Shown: positions 21,495 through 31,265 of the stretch, in pieces | Layout: every line of letters begins with the position of its first letter | Numbering within the stretch: the stretch's first letter is position 1 | Assembly: GCA_963920635.1 (NCBI GenBank) | Contig: OY987308.1 | Span: forward strand, 23,279,096 to 23,343,095 | Direction: 5' to 3' | Source: Pseudeuparius sepicola | Lineage: Eukaryota > Arthropoda > Insecta > Coleoptera > Anthribidae | DNA length: 64,000 nucleotides | The notes under the pieces: generated by a model | The model's input: only the letters and a program-made list of their open reading frames with translations | What the model was told of the DNA's origin: nothing | The model's database searches: none | Translations under genes and position numbers: made by a program

Positions 21495-21914
21495 TGCAAG
21501 TTAAATAAAAGCTTTTAAAATAGACCTGACTGAAGCTACCTGCTTAATAATTTAAAATTTTCGAAATACGATTTGTTTCGAACTACCTACTTATACGTAA
21601 TGCCCACGTAATGGGAATTGTAGGATTACTAAAGCTGATACAGAAAACTACTACAGGCGGCCGCATTACCTTTAATTGACTATCTGGAAGTTAGAAAACT
21701 TAAAAATTGTGAACTATGATATAAATATTTTGCCTCCTTTGGAATCTATGGCACTGGCATGTCACATAAAACCTGATGGCAGTTGGACACTGACATAACC
21801 ACTTATGTGATCTCCTTGATGTAGTCTACAGAAAAGAAACTTCCCCTCAAGGCTTCACTTTTCCTATGTCATAGACTGTGACATGCTGGGTCCCCTTATT
21901 TTAAAGAGTTCCTG

Positions 21915-22360
21915 ATTAGAATCAATATTATCTATAGAAAAATAAAAGAAATAGGTAAACACAAGCGAATATTATTTTTAATAACAACTGTGACATGTGA
22001 ACAAATAACAATTTCCAAAATTGGAAACCCAAAGTTTTCTACTCAAGAATAAGTTACTATATATGTTCCAGAAATAAGAATGTACGAATAAATAAACATT
22101 TCTACATACAATAATCCATTCTTGTGTTTTCCTTTTTAAAAATTGCTGAGACAATTTTTATAGGGTGTCAGGTTTTGGGCTTATCAGATTCAGGCTAAGG
22201 GTTTAGTCAAAAATCACTATGTCAGCTACCGGATAAAAAAATATAAATTTTAAAATATGGTTTATAAAAAAATATATTGCAGATTTGATTTGGGCTGTCG
22301 ATAATTATTTCCAGTGATGTGAATAAACGCGCCAAATTGATTTTTATAGATTAAAATTTG
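21915..22360. repeat. Right piece of repeat X
   Basis: Contains AGAATCAATATTATCTATAG, AAACCCAAAGTTTTCTACTC, TAGGGTGTCAGGTTTTGGGC and AACGCGCCAAATTGATTTTT, all found in the same order at 47990-48475. Confidence 0.85.
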
Positions 22361-22959
22361 ATAAATAAATCCTTAAGGTGTCAGGCACTGGAAAATTTAC
22401 CGTTATTGGTTTAGCCAAAGATATATTTGGTTTAGCGTAAGAGTAGTATTTTAGTGAATGCCGTGTGCGATTGGCTACATAATTTTTTGTTAAATCTTAC
22501 GTGTGACACTATAAATTATGACTTTTTCAGAGTCGCGCCTCTGACGTACGAAGGCGTACGAATTCCGTCTCGAGTCGATTTCTTTGCCTACACGTATCGT
22601 ATCCCTTTAATTGCGTCGAAAGTTGGGCCCCTTTATATCCGGGTTATACGGAGAAACCAGAGGCGGCAGTTCGTTCGAAATCGGCAAAATCTCCATTAAG
22701 ATGCCCGGTTACGTTTCGTCCGATTTTTGTCGTCAAAGTCGGCCTTGGCGGGTGACATACATACGTCATACGCCTGGGGAGGGTTTGCTCCTAGTTGATC
22801 TACTTTTGAGTATCGCGTTCAGAGGCTCTGGCCACTCCACATTTCGCTCGGCACTCTGAAGTAATAAAAAGTCGAACTTTAGCGACTTAGATGTACAGAG
22901 TTACGACATTCATCAGACTTTTGCCTGAATATTAGACATAAAGTAACTTTTCAAGATAT
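22361..22959. other. Unique sequence, partly GC-balanced
   Basis: The 22540-22860 stretch is GC-richer than its flanks. An acceptor-like ACTTTTTCAG precedes about 22533 on the plus strand, and the frame after it stays open for roughly 70 codons. No family or donor is recognised, so I leave it as a possible exon only. Confidence 0.3.
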
Positions 22960-23960
22960 GAAATTAGTTTCGTCTTTATTAATTGCTACAATCTCTGTAT
23001 CTACACCAGGTACAAAAGCCTTGACGATGTACACTATTACAGGGTGATTCCGTTTTAAATGCCCTAACTTGCATTCAAATGGTTCAAAAATTATTTAAAT
23101 AATAGGCATCAGATTGTGAAATTTAAATGTCTAACAAAATTTTTGCATAAATGCTGTACCACAGGGATCTGTTTTTGGTCCCCTTTTATTTATTATTTAT
23201 ACTAACGACGTACCTAATGAGTTATATAAAAAAATATGTAAAATTCAGCTTTTTGCTGATGATACGTTAATTTTTTGCAAAGGTGATACGTTAGATAAAA
23301 TTGAAAATAATTTACAAGAAGATTTAAATACTTTGAACATATTTTTATGTAACAATAAAATAATATTAAATGTTTTAAAAACAAAATTTACGAATATCTC
23401 AAATTTAAATTTTAACGAACACGTTTATATTAATCAAAAAAAATAGTACAAACATTGCATGCTATCAAGAATATCAAAAGGCCTTTCAACACTTTCAAAA
23501 CTAGCTTATTTAAATCTATAATATTTTCTCATTTTCAATATTGTTCTACCATTTTGTTCATGCTAAATAACGATAATATCCAGAATTTACAAAAATTTCA
23601 GAATAAAGAGTTTAGAAGTATTTTAACCTGTATGTAACCAACATACTTTTAATTTAGATGCATCAAAGTCTCAATATGTTAAGTGTTAATCAAAATATAC
23701 CGAGAAATACGTTAATTTTATATAGAAAATGAAGAATTTTATATTTCCAATTTTATTCTGTGAAAAATTGAAATTTTTCATCATGATAATTATAATATAA
23801 GAGATAATCAATATTTTTACTTAGATAAATGTAACATATCATTTGGACAAAATCAGTTGTTTTGCAGGGGATTAAAATTATTTAATGATATACCGAGAGA
23901 TATAAAAAAATGTTGAAAAATTGAGATTATTTTTAATACAAAGAAAATATATACTTTTTC
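22960..23960 (+). pseudogene. Non-LTR reverse-transcriptase fragment, copy 2
   Basis: Broken frames read QGSVFGPLLF, IIYTNDVPNEL, KIQLFADDTLIFC, IENNLQEDLNTLNIFL. This is the polymerase core (motifs 4-5) of a jockey/RTE-like retrotransposon. Downstream frames shift repeatedly and contain stops. The 5' 190 bp match copy 1, including GTCTTTATTAATTG and TTATTTAAATAATAGGC. No endonuclease domain or polyA tail is visible. Confidence 0.85.
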
Positions 23961-24794
23961 TAGATTTTGATACCTACTCACATAATTAAAAATTGTAAAT
24001 TTCAAATAGATAATGTTATTATTATTATATAGGCAACTCCTAGGATCAGTAGAATATAAAATATTATCAATTTGTCCCATAAACTTTTTTATTTGGAGGC
24101 TTTGCAAGAAAGATGGAAATATGTACCAAACCAGTCGAATTATTTAAGTCATATTTGGTACACGATACAATGGCATAGATTTGCATAAAACCTTATATAG
24201 TAAAAAAATGATTGAGTATTCTATGTAGATTTTAATTGCAAACACAAATTTCCTCTCGGTATTTTTACGTATGTGTTACGGTTTCATGTCAAATTTGATT
24301 TTTTTTAATTATTTCAAGATAAGTACGTACATACATCTAAAAAATCAAGTAAAGTATTTATTCTATAAGTAAGGTTCGAAAGAAAAGAGAGAGGACGCCC
24401 AACAGTGGCGTAGCATGAAACGCGTTCTTAGCCAATAAAACAAAAATGTTAAAAATAAAAAGGTAGTTAATTTTGACTAACATGTAATTTGAAATATTGG
24501 TACTTATTTGCAGATAATTTCCTAAATGTAAAGCTAGTGTCAACTGCTGAAATATATTTATTTGTGGCGATTTCGAATCAATCAAAATAAAATAAATAAT
24601 GCACGCTCATGGAAACCAGCCCATATTTTTATGAAACTATCATAATTAAGAAATTTTCAATAAAAACGATGTTAAAAAATAATCATATTGGTCCTATTTA
24701 CAAACAAAACAATGCACTTTATCATACTAAAAGGTAGAAGGAATTTGAAGAAGTTATACTGATAAAAATAAAGTTTTAAATGTTAAATATTTAC
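23961..24794. other. AT-rich region downstream of the THAP exon
   Basis: In the minus-strand sense this is the start of the intron that follows the THAP exon. I could not find a following exon with the expected continuation. The ORFs at 23853-24107 and 24358-24585 show no THAP-like residues. Confidence 0.4.
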
Positions 24795-24865
24795 CTGTGA
24801 AACGAAATCCCGGGCTCTTCCTTTTCACTTCTGCTTTTGCAACAAAACGCTGAACAATACACCAT
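24795..24865 (-). CDS. First coding exon of a THAP-domain protein
   Basis: On the minus strand the ATG at 24865 opens MVYCSAFCCKSRSE, then a Glu/Pro/Gly stretch, then ISFHR, and the exon ends at a donor AG|GTAAAT (24794). A THAP zinc finger starts with Cys-x(2-4)-Cys a few residues in and continues through a G-ISFH-FP motif, commonly interrupted by an intron at that point. The Cys-Cys-Ile-Ser-Phe-His spacing fits well. A second Cys sits where many family members have Gly. THAP proteins bind DNA, and the family includes P-element transposases, so this could be host or transposon-derived. The next exon was not found. Confidence 0.7.
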
Positions 24866-25227
24866 CGTAAGAGTATATTTTCCCCTTAATCACTGTTACT
24901 TTTAATTCACAAATTCTTGAAATTAACTCACAACGTACTCGCTTTGTCTGCCACATATAAAATGGCCGCCGTTGAAAACGACGTAACAAAATCTATACAC
25001 GGCAGGGTAGGCACCTTGTCTAAGGTTCAAATAAACCTGCCCATTCAAGATTACGCGTGTACTTTTGAAGACACAGGGTCTCAAACGTTTAGGGAAATCA
25101 CCATTTATGTAATGCCCTGTGTCTTGAAAAGTGCAGTCTTGAATGGGTATATTGGAAAAAGTTGCTTTGTTCAAACTACTATAGGTACCTACACATTTTT
25201 TTCTACTTTGCATTTGTGGAGCGAATG
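24866..25227. promoter_or_regulatory. 5' UTR/promoter region of the THAP gene, with hairpin
   Basis: Upstream of the THAP start (minus strand) the sequence is open, with TTTTATATG and a GCGGCCATTTT motif at about 24955-24970. This is compatible with a promoter, but no start site is proven. Farther upstream, 25033-25148 is an imperfect inverted repeat of about 40 bp per arm (CCATTCAAGA..., TTTTGAAGACACAGGG and inverse). Confidence 0.4.
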
Positions 25228-25235
25228 CTGTAGCT
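25228..25235. repeat. 8-bp target duplication, left side (CTGTAGCT)
   Basis: CTGTAGCT immediately precedes CACGGGCG at 25236. The same octamer follows the other end at 26369-26376. An exact 8-bp duplication is the hAT signature. Confidence 0.95.
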
Positions 25236-25427
25236 CACGGGCGTAGCCAGGATTTAGTTTTGGGGGGGGGGGGTTAGTTTGAGAAGTAAATAAAACAACA
25301 AAAATATACTTACATGAAATTTAATATCTATATATTCATCCGAGAAACTACGACATATTTATAAAGTTCTTAACTTTAAATGAAATGGATAAATTAATTT
25401 CTTTCCTCTCCGCTAAATCTAAAACCA

Positions 25428-25727
25428 TTAAAGAAGAAATCTTCGGCTTTTTCTTTTAAATATATCCACTACTTCATCTGCATGAATTTCTGTTCCATAG
25501 TGAATGTTCATTAGAGCCAAACCATTAAGTCTGTTTTCACTTGTAGTGTTTCGTAAATAGTTTTTCAGTCTCCTTAGGCTCGAGAAAGACCTTTCTGGGG
25601 TAGCAGTGGATACAGGAATGGTAGCCAAGATTTGTAGTAATATGTAAATATTAGGATAAAGGTTTTTATCGCACATATCTAGGCATTCCAAACTAGATTT
25701 CGGGGTAGGCAGTCTTCTTATCAGCAT
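25428..25727 (-). pseudogene. C-terminal hAT transposase remnant
   Basis: The frame reads SLECLDMCDKNLYPNIY, ATIPVSTATPERSFSSLRR, LKNYLRNTTSENRLNGLALM and NIHYG. This is the hAT C-terminal dimerisation region, with the classic P-S-A-ERSFS-LRR-K-LR-RL-LAL pattern, as in ZMYM1-like hAT proteins. The catalytic core is absent. An N-terminal part is at 25693-25935 in another frame. Uninterrupted here, unlike the copy at 27909-28171. Confidence 0.9.
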
Positions 25728-26039
25728 GCAAGGTAGCTGAAGCTTTGATAGCTAAATCCAAATTTGTTTCTTTATTAGAAACCCCTTGACCTTGACTACA
25801 CCACTTTTTCCAGTAGTCCATACCTTTAAGTTTATCACCCTTCCTTTTTTTCCCCTCCATTTTTCGACAGTAATAATGATTCACGTATCTATCCTTAACA
25901 AGGTCATCGAATAACAGCGCACTAAAATTAGTCACTTACACGGTACACTTAATTCTCTTCACTATTCGTTCACCACTTTTCACTTTTATTCGCTTCGAGT
26001 TCGCATGGAACAATACTGCCGTAAGCGCGGTCACGCGCC

Positions 26040-26135
26040 GCGGCGCCGCTTATATAGCAGCCCAGTAGCCGTCCAGAAACTTCCACGAACTTCCACAAAG
26101 TTCCGCTCATTTCGACCGAGGGGCGTGGCGAATAA
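26040..26135 (-). promoter_or_regulatory. Heat-shock-type promoter in hAT copy (minus)
   Basis: Mirror of the promoter at 27455-27555. On the minus strand, GAA/TTC pentamers at 26071-26104 are followed by TATATAAG at about 26048-26055. The leader then reads AAGCGAATAAAAGTGAAAAG, like an A-rich hsp70 leader. Confidence 0.6.
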
Positions 26136-26368
26136 TCGAGAAACAACGCAAAGTGTCCCTACAATACAAAATAGTTCGGCTGCAACTGCGTCTGCCTCTC
26201 ATCAAAAGATGGCGCTAGGCGCTACTATTACTACATATATTCAAACGTAATAATAATTTAACTCTTCACTCCTCGTATTTTTTCGGTATAATATTAGGTA
26301 ATATTTTGCTTATTTCGGGGGGGGGGGGGGGTTTGAACCCCCGAAACCCCCCCTTGGCTACGCCCGTG

Positions 26369-26376
26369 CTGTAGCT
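26369..26376. repeat. 8-bp target duplication, right side (CTGTAGCT)
   Basis: Partner of 25228-25235. Confidence 0.95.
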
Positions 26377-27224
26377 GACTTCCGACCGTTTCTAAAAATG
26401 CCCACCTCTGATTGGTCGCATCGCCGCGAAACGAGAAATTCTCGAAGAGGTGGTCGGCAGGGTGAAAAAATCAAGTCGGCCGGCGGCGTTGTCATCAGAA
26501 ATGGCCGGCTCTTCGCCGCGTGCTTCCCACATTCTTGGGGCCCCATTAGCCCAGAGTTAAACGCTTTGAAGACGCCAAAGCTCATGGGCGGCACGAATGC
26601 GGGAGAAAATCCAGCTTAAAAATCGTAAAATTAATTTGGAAACTATGATCCTTCACCGGACGGCTTCGGGAACATGCTAGATCGATTCGGCGCGTCGATT
26701 TACGTATAGGACAAGCGCCATTTAGGAATCTTTAAGCCGACCACTGCTGAATAATTAATTAGGCGCGTTCCGGCCTGACCCGCCGCATAGTGGGCGTCGA
26801 CGAGTCCGTCCCTTACACCTTACACCCCAAAGTTTATCTGATAATTAGGTGGAGTAATTGAACGCTGCGCGAACGGTCCTCGGGCGTTCTCGGCTCGGTA
26901 CGCCGCCACTGTCACGGCGGACGCAAAGCGAATCGATTCGCGGATCGCGGACAAAGTGGGTCGGGTCAAGGGTGGCCCTTGGTGGGCATTTCGGGGGTGG
27001 GGGCGTCGAGCCGAAGTCGTGGAGATGATTCTGGTGCAGGCGCGGAAGTTGCAGGTGTTGCGGTTTAGGAGAACGGAGGAATATCCAGCTATGCGGAAAA
27101 TGAAATTTTCATTATAATATGTTCGTGGTTCTAAACTACAACAATTATCGGTAGATATTTTTGTAATTCGACAATTTAATGGATATTTAAACAAACAATG
27201 AAACAATACTTCCTGTCATAGGCG
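26377..27224. other. GC-rich unique sequence between two hAT copies
   Basis: CpG-rich and single-copy in the window. It contains an exact palindrome GCGAATCGATTCGC near 26928 and a homeodomain-type AATAATTAATTAGG near 26750. Frames on both strands are open for tens of codons, but no splice signals or motifs are convincing. A cis-regulatory region or an unrecognised exon are both possible. Confidence 0.35.
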
Positions 27225-27454
27225 TTTCCAGCCACGGGCGTAGCCAAGGGGGGGGTTTCGGGGGTTCAACCCCCCCCCCCCCCCGATATAAGCAAAATAT
27301 TACCTAATATTATACCGAAAAAATACGAGGAGTGAAGAGTTAAATTATTATTACGTTTGAATATATGTAGTAATAGTAGCGCCTAGCGCCATCTTTTGAC
27401 GAGAGGCAGACGCAGTTGCAGCCGAACTATTTTGTATTGTAGGGACACTTTGCG

Positions 27455-27555
27455 TTGTTTCTCGATTATTCGCCACGCCCCTCGGTCGAAATGAGCGGAA
27501 CTTTGTGGAAGTTCGTGGAAGTTTCTGGACGGCTACTGGGCTGCTATATAAGCGG
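27455..27555 (+). promoter_or_regulatory. hsp70-like promoter inside hAT element
   Basis: Heat-shock elements are arrays of 5-bp nGAAn units in alternating orientation. At 27497-27530, seven pentamers lie in phase: gGAAc tTTgt gGAAg tTCgt; then gGAAg tTTCt gGAcg. Farther up, 27458-27472 gives tTTCt cGAtt aTTCg, three in phase. A TATATAAG box follows at 27545. The leader (about 27590-27660) is A/G-rich with GAATAAAAGTGAAAAGTGG, typical of insect hsp70 leaders. Function is inferred from arrangement only. Confidence 0.65.
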
Positions 27556-27740
27556 CGCAGCGGCGCGTGACCGCGCTTACGGCAGTATTGTTCCATGCGA
27601 ACTCGAAGCGAATAAAAGTGAAAAGTGGTGAACGAATAGTAAAGAGAATTAAGTGTACCGTGTAAGTGAGTAATTTTAGTGCGCTGTTATTCGATGACCT
27701 TGTTAAGGATAGATACGTGAATCATTATTACTGTCGAAAA

Positions 27741-27908
27741 ATGGAGGGGAAAAAAAGGAAGGGTGATAAACTTAAAGGTATGGACTACTGGAAAAAGTGG
27801 TGTAGTCAAGGTCAAGGGGTTTCTAATAAAGAAACAAATTTGGATTTAGCTATCAAAGCTTCAGCTACCTTGCATGCTGATAAGAAGACTGCCTACCCCG
27901 AAATCTAG
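27741..27908 (+). pseudogene. N-terminal hAT transposase remnant
   Basis: From the first ATG the frame reads MEGKKRKGDKLKGMDYWKKW and ends at TAG (27906-27908). The upstream part of this frame (27666 on) is open but lacks an ATG. Lys-rich starts like this are common in ZMYM/TTF-type hAT proteins. It runs directly into the C-terminal piece in another frame, marking the internal deletion. Confidence 0.75.
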
Positions 27909-28171
27909 TTTGGAATGCCTAGATATGTGCGATAAAAACCTTTATCCTAATATTTACACATTACTACAAATCTTGGCTACCATTCCTGTATCCACTGCTA
28001 CCCCAGAAAGGTCTTTCTCGAGCCTAAGGAGACTGAAAAACTATTTATGAAACACCACAAGTGAAAACAGACTTAATGGTTTGGCTCTAATGAACATTCA
28101 CTATGGAACAGAAATTCATGCAGATGAAGTAGTGGATATATTTAAAAGAAAAAGCCGAAGATTTCTTCTTT
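27909..28171 (+). pseudogene. C-terminal hAT transposase remnant with stop
   Basis: Same dimerisation domain as at 25428-25727 (STATPERSFSSLRRLKNYL). Here a TGA replaces the Arg codon CGA right after KNYL, truncating the domain. One C-to-T change at a CpG explains it. Confidence 0.9.
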
Positions 28172-28563
28172 AATGGTTTTAGATTTAGCGCAGAGGAACG
28201 AAATTAATTTATCCATTTCATTTAAAGTTAAGAACTTTATAAATATGTCGTAGTTTTTCGGATGAATATATAGATATTAAATTTCATGTAAGTATATTTT
28301 TGTTGTTTTATTTACTTGTCAAACTAAACCCCCCCCCCAAAACTAAATCCTGGCTACGCCCGTGTTTCCAGCTGTTGCAGTTATTCCCTAAAATTGCGGT
28401 TTTCAGTATCGATTTGATTTACTTAACCTTAAAGCATTATGCTTCCTGTTGTGTCGGTAACCTGGGATTTAGTGTTGTTATATTTTTGGCATTTTATTAT
28501 CATTTTCATTTTCTTCGGCAGGTAGATAATATAATATGTATTTTGTTGTTGGTAAACTGAAAC

Positions 28564-29492
28564 CAGGGACTCTTTAAAATAAGGGGACCCAGCACGTCAT
28601 AGTCTATATCACATAGGAAAAATGGAGCCTTGAGGGGAAGTTTGTTTTGTGTCGACTCCAAGGAGACCACAAGGGGGCTGATACAAGGTTATGTTATATG
28701 TCAGTGTCCAACTGCCATCAGGTTTTATGTGACATGCTAGTGCCATAGACTGTAAAGGAGGCAAAATATTTCCCATCATAATTCACAATTTTTAAGTTTT
28801 CTAACTTCCAGATGTTACCTTCAGTAATCCTACAATTCCCATTTCGTGAGCATTACATATAAGTAGGTAGGTAGTTCAAAACAAAAATTGTATTTCGTAA
28901 ATTTTAAATTATTAAGCAGGTAGCTTCAGGCAGGTCTTTTTTAAAGAGTTTTTATCTACGACTACAAGTTTATTTTAAGTTTGTGAGGTATACCTTGGGG
29001 AGAAATAAAATTACAAACATTTTATTTTTTATCTGATTAAAACTACTAGACCTAATCTTATTAGTCCATCCCGAAATCTGTTAAAGTTCCTTGGGTAGAT
29101 ACATTCAACAAGGGAAAAAAGTTCAAGTATACATAATATATTAAAAATCGATTGAGGAACCTGGTAACAAGGTGCAATAGCGACAAATTCTTAAATAAGT
29201 AAAATTGGCGCTGATTTACCATACTTATTACTTAAATTCGTGGAAATAATTGCTGGAAATCAATTTCAAATATGAAATAAATTTGTTTCATTTGACAGTT
29301 GCCATATTCTGCACTTGTAGACACAATATTGTCAAGTCTAATTTTTAGAAATCATGGAAACCATTATTAATTTTTACTAACAATCAAAGTACCTGTTATA
29401 TTCATAGATTCTCAAATAAAATGGCATACTTGGCATCACTGATACCATTAGAATGAGGAAAGAATACGCCTCAGTTTGGGTCCCCTTACCTG
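28564..29492. mobile_element. Non-autonomous hAT-like element, copy C, with TSD
   Basis: It starts CAGGGACTCTTTAAAATAAG and ends GGGTCCCCTTACCTG. The octamer ACTGAAAC flanks both ends exactly (28556-28563 and 29493-29500). CAG...CTG termini plus an 8-bp duplication place the family in hAT. No protein is encoded. Same family as 16417, 19949 and 43301. The right TIR is shorter than in the other copies. Confidence 0.92.
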
Positions 29493-29500
29493 ACTGAAAC

Positions 29501-30194
29501 ACATTGTGTAAATGTCACTAGTGTTTTTCTATAATGTTAAGAACCAGGAAAATAATATTCTCAAAATATACTCTGGTGTGGCTTTGCACTTTATTGTAGA
29601 CATATTTGAATTTACCTATAGCATGTAGTATTCGTCATACGCTTCTAGTCCAATAAAGATGTGCTCGGCTCATAGGGGTCGCAAAAAAAACCAAACAGGA
29701 TGATTTTTCCAGGGTTGCTCCGGGACTACCTCCTCCTACAACCAAAAGATTTTAATTTAAAAAAGCGATGGGCTATTTAAACGTTGACATTTCTCGCGCA
29801 CCGCGCTGTACCGCATACGATTTCGTTTTTGCAAAACGTTTTCGTTTTGTCGCAATTGAAACGTTTCGCGGGTTGCCCAACGCAGACCGCCGTTGACAAC
29901 CGCTTTCCATTTTCGATCAATTGTGGGCTCGTTATTTCGCAAAATGACCCGGCCAACGAAATGTCGCGGTGGTACTCTCTGAAATTTCCAGGCGGACATT
30001 AGACGCAGAGAACGAAGACTATTCTCGTCGCCGTATTGGCCAATTAGCGGTCCCGATTTCGGCTAACGAGGCGCCTAGGTCCCAACGAATAACGGAGAAG
30101 CGAGATGTGTCATCGCCTGTCAAAAAGGTGTCGCGGTGTGACCGTTGACACACGCTCAGCGTTGTTTTGTTTCAATCTTTGAATAAACAATCAA
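29501..30194. other. Unique sequence with CpG-rich patch
   Basis: The stretch 29770-30130 is GC-balanced and CpG-rich. A minus-strand frame (29757-29999) is open for 80 codons, rich in Arg and Asn, with no recognised motif. A first exon or a promoter are both possible. I make no gene call. Confidence 0.3.
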
Positions 30195-30455
30195 AAGAAG
30201 CAGTGAGAAGCTCTATTTGTATTATAAAATACGTGAGACAGAAATCGCCCTTATTAATAACCAAGTTTTGACACAATATTTTGATATCTGACACGGTGAT
30301 AATTATTGTCAGTATGTGGTATTTAGATACTTTGTGGCACTTCCCTGACCGCCAAAACTAAAATGTTTGAAGATAATAATCGATCGGTAAGTAATTTTGT
30401 AATTTAAATTAACTTTTGTCGCTATGCACCAAAGTGGCATAGGCGTTTGTGTAGG
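30195..30455 (+). pseudogene. Dispersed coding-exon-like fragment, copy 2
   Basis: Diverged copy of 8936-9270, with ATTATAAAATACGTGAGAC and GACACGGTGATAA. The frame is broken by stops. It retains the consensus donor CGATCG|GTAAGTAA, lost in copy 1. Downstream TTTTGTAATTTAAATTAAC also matches. Confidence 0.55.
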
Positions 30456-30682
30456 TACCTACCTACTTCTTCATAAAATCGGAATTGGCCCGAAACGTAG
30501 CATGCACTTGCCGAACTATGAATTTTCTTAACGCGACAAGCCTTTTGATAACAAATTTTGAAACCTAAACTCATTTTATTCGTTTCATAAAATATTGTAT
30601 TGTATTGTTCGATTGCTACTGAAGTATGACACCTGCGCCTTTCGTTTTGCAAAAGTAAAATTGAAAATAAAAAAAAAACCTT

Positions 30683-31265
30683 TTTAAAAACAAGCTTTTA
30701 TTTAAGCCATGTACTAAAACGAATAAAATAAGTTTAGATTTTCGTTAAGATAATTCAATTCCAAATTGCGACAAGTTTTTGCAAATTGAAAAGCTCGTCG
30801 CGCGAAATGTTGATGAAAGTAGGTACCAATTAATTTTATTGGACAGTGATTGTTTGATAAGCAAATATGTACCTATTTGCCAAAGTATGCATTTTTTCTT
30901 TACAATTCGCGCGACAAGCTTTTCAATTTGCAAAAACTTATCGCAAATTGGAATTGAATTATCTTAACGAAAACCTAAACTTATTTTATTCGTTTTAGTA
31001 CATGGCTGAAATAAAAGCTTGTTTTTTTTATTTTCTATTTTATTTTGTGCTTTTTAGTACCTATTTGATTCCCATGTCGGGAGGTTGGTAAAGAAATTTG
31101 GGGCGGCCGCCATATTGAATTTCGTATGAAGTCATTCACCTTATTGTTTTCTACCCGTCGAGCCCTTTCATTTGATACTCATGATTGGTATCAAATAGGT
31201 AATCCGCCATCTTGGAGCGGCGGCCATTTTGAAAGTATTACAATATTGAGTATTGAGTAATGGTT
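30683..31265. mobile_element. Hairpin element H2
   Basis: Arms 30683-30806 and 30904-31029 are inverted copies. The base has AAACAAGCTTTTATTTAAG, and the tip has AAAAGCTCGTCGCGCGA against TCGCGCGACAAGCTTTTC. The middle (GATTTTCGTTAAGATAATTC) is unlike H1 or H3, yet both arms match each other. The loop of about 100 nt is larger. The tail has GGCGGCCGCCATATTGAAT and TTACAATATTGAGTATTGAG as in H3, but stops near 31265 without the microsatellite. Confidence 0.82.

Larger units (their letters stand above)
20487..21520. mobile_element. Hairpin element H1
   Basis: The left arm 20488-20640 and right arm 20666-20819 are inverted copies, identical over at least 120 bp around a 25-nt loop. The stem base carries AAGCTTTTATTTAAATGCGC. 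The stem tip carries AAAAGCTTGTCGCGAGATTT. A tail follows with a 122-bp repeat array (20939-21426), a CATA microsatellite and a terminal AAATAAAAGCTTTT. H2 (30683) and H3 (55141) share the base, tip and tail but have different stem middles. No protein is encoded. Confidence 0.85.
19949..21914. mobile_element. Non-autonomous hAT-like element, copy B (interrupted)
   Basis: In reverse orientation relative to copy A: ATGATGCCAAGTATGCCATT at the left through ATGCTGGGTCCCCTTATTTT and CCTG at 21914. The outer left end is lost. A hairpin element (20487-21520) interrupts it at a CTGTTTAAA/AAGACCTGACTG junction that is continuous in copy D. It lies within repeat X. Confidence 0.75.
25236..26368 (-). 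mobile_element. hAT deletion derivative, minus orientation
   Basis: Ends are CACGGGCGTAGCCAGG and CCTTGGCTACGCCCGTG, flanked by the perfect 8-bp duplication CTGTAGCT. G/C homopolymers lie just inside both ends. The element is about 1,133 bp. It retains an N-terminal and a C-terminal piece of a transposase but lacks the middle, so it cannot transpose itself. It is a close inverted relative of 27233-28364. Confidence 0.93.
27233..28364 (+). mobile_element. hAT deletion derivative, plus orientation
   Basis: It has the same ends as 25236-26368 (CACGGGCGTAGCCAAGG and CCTGGCTACGCCCGTG) but a different perfect 8-bp duplication, TTTCCAGC (27225-27232 and 28365-28372). The two copies therefore inserted independently. 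About 1,132 bp. The transposase is reduced to N- and C-terminal pieces. Poly-C tracts lie inside both ends. Confidence 0.93.

Noticed and set aside
25261..27285. G-quadruplex-like G/C runs
   Set aside because: They are the homopolymer parts of hAT element ends; a separate regulatory role is not supported.
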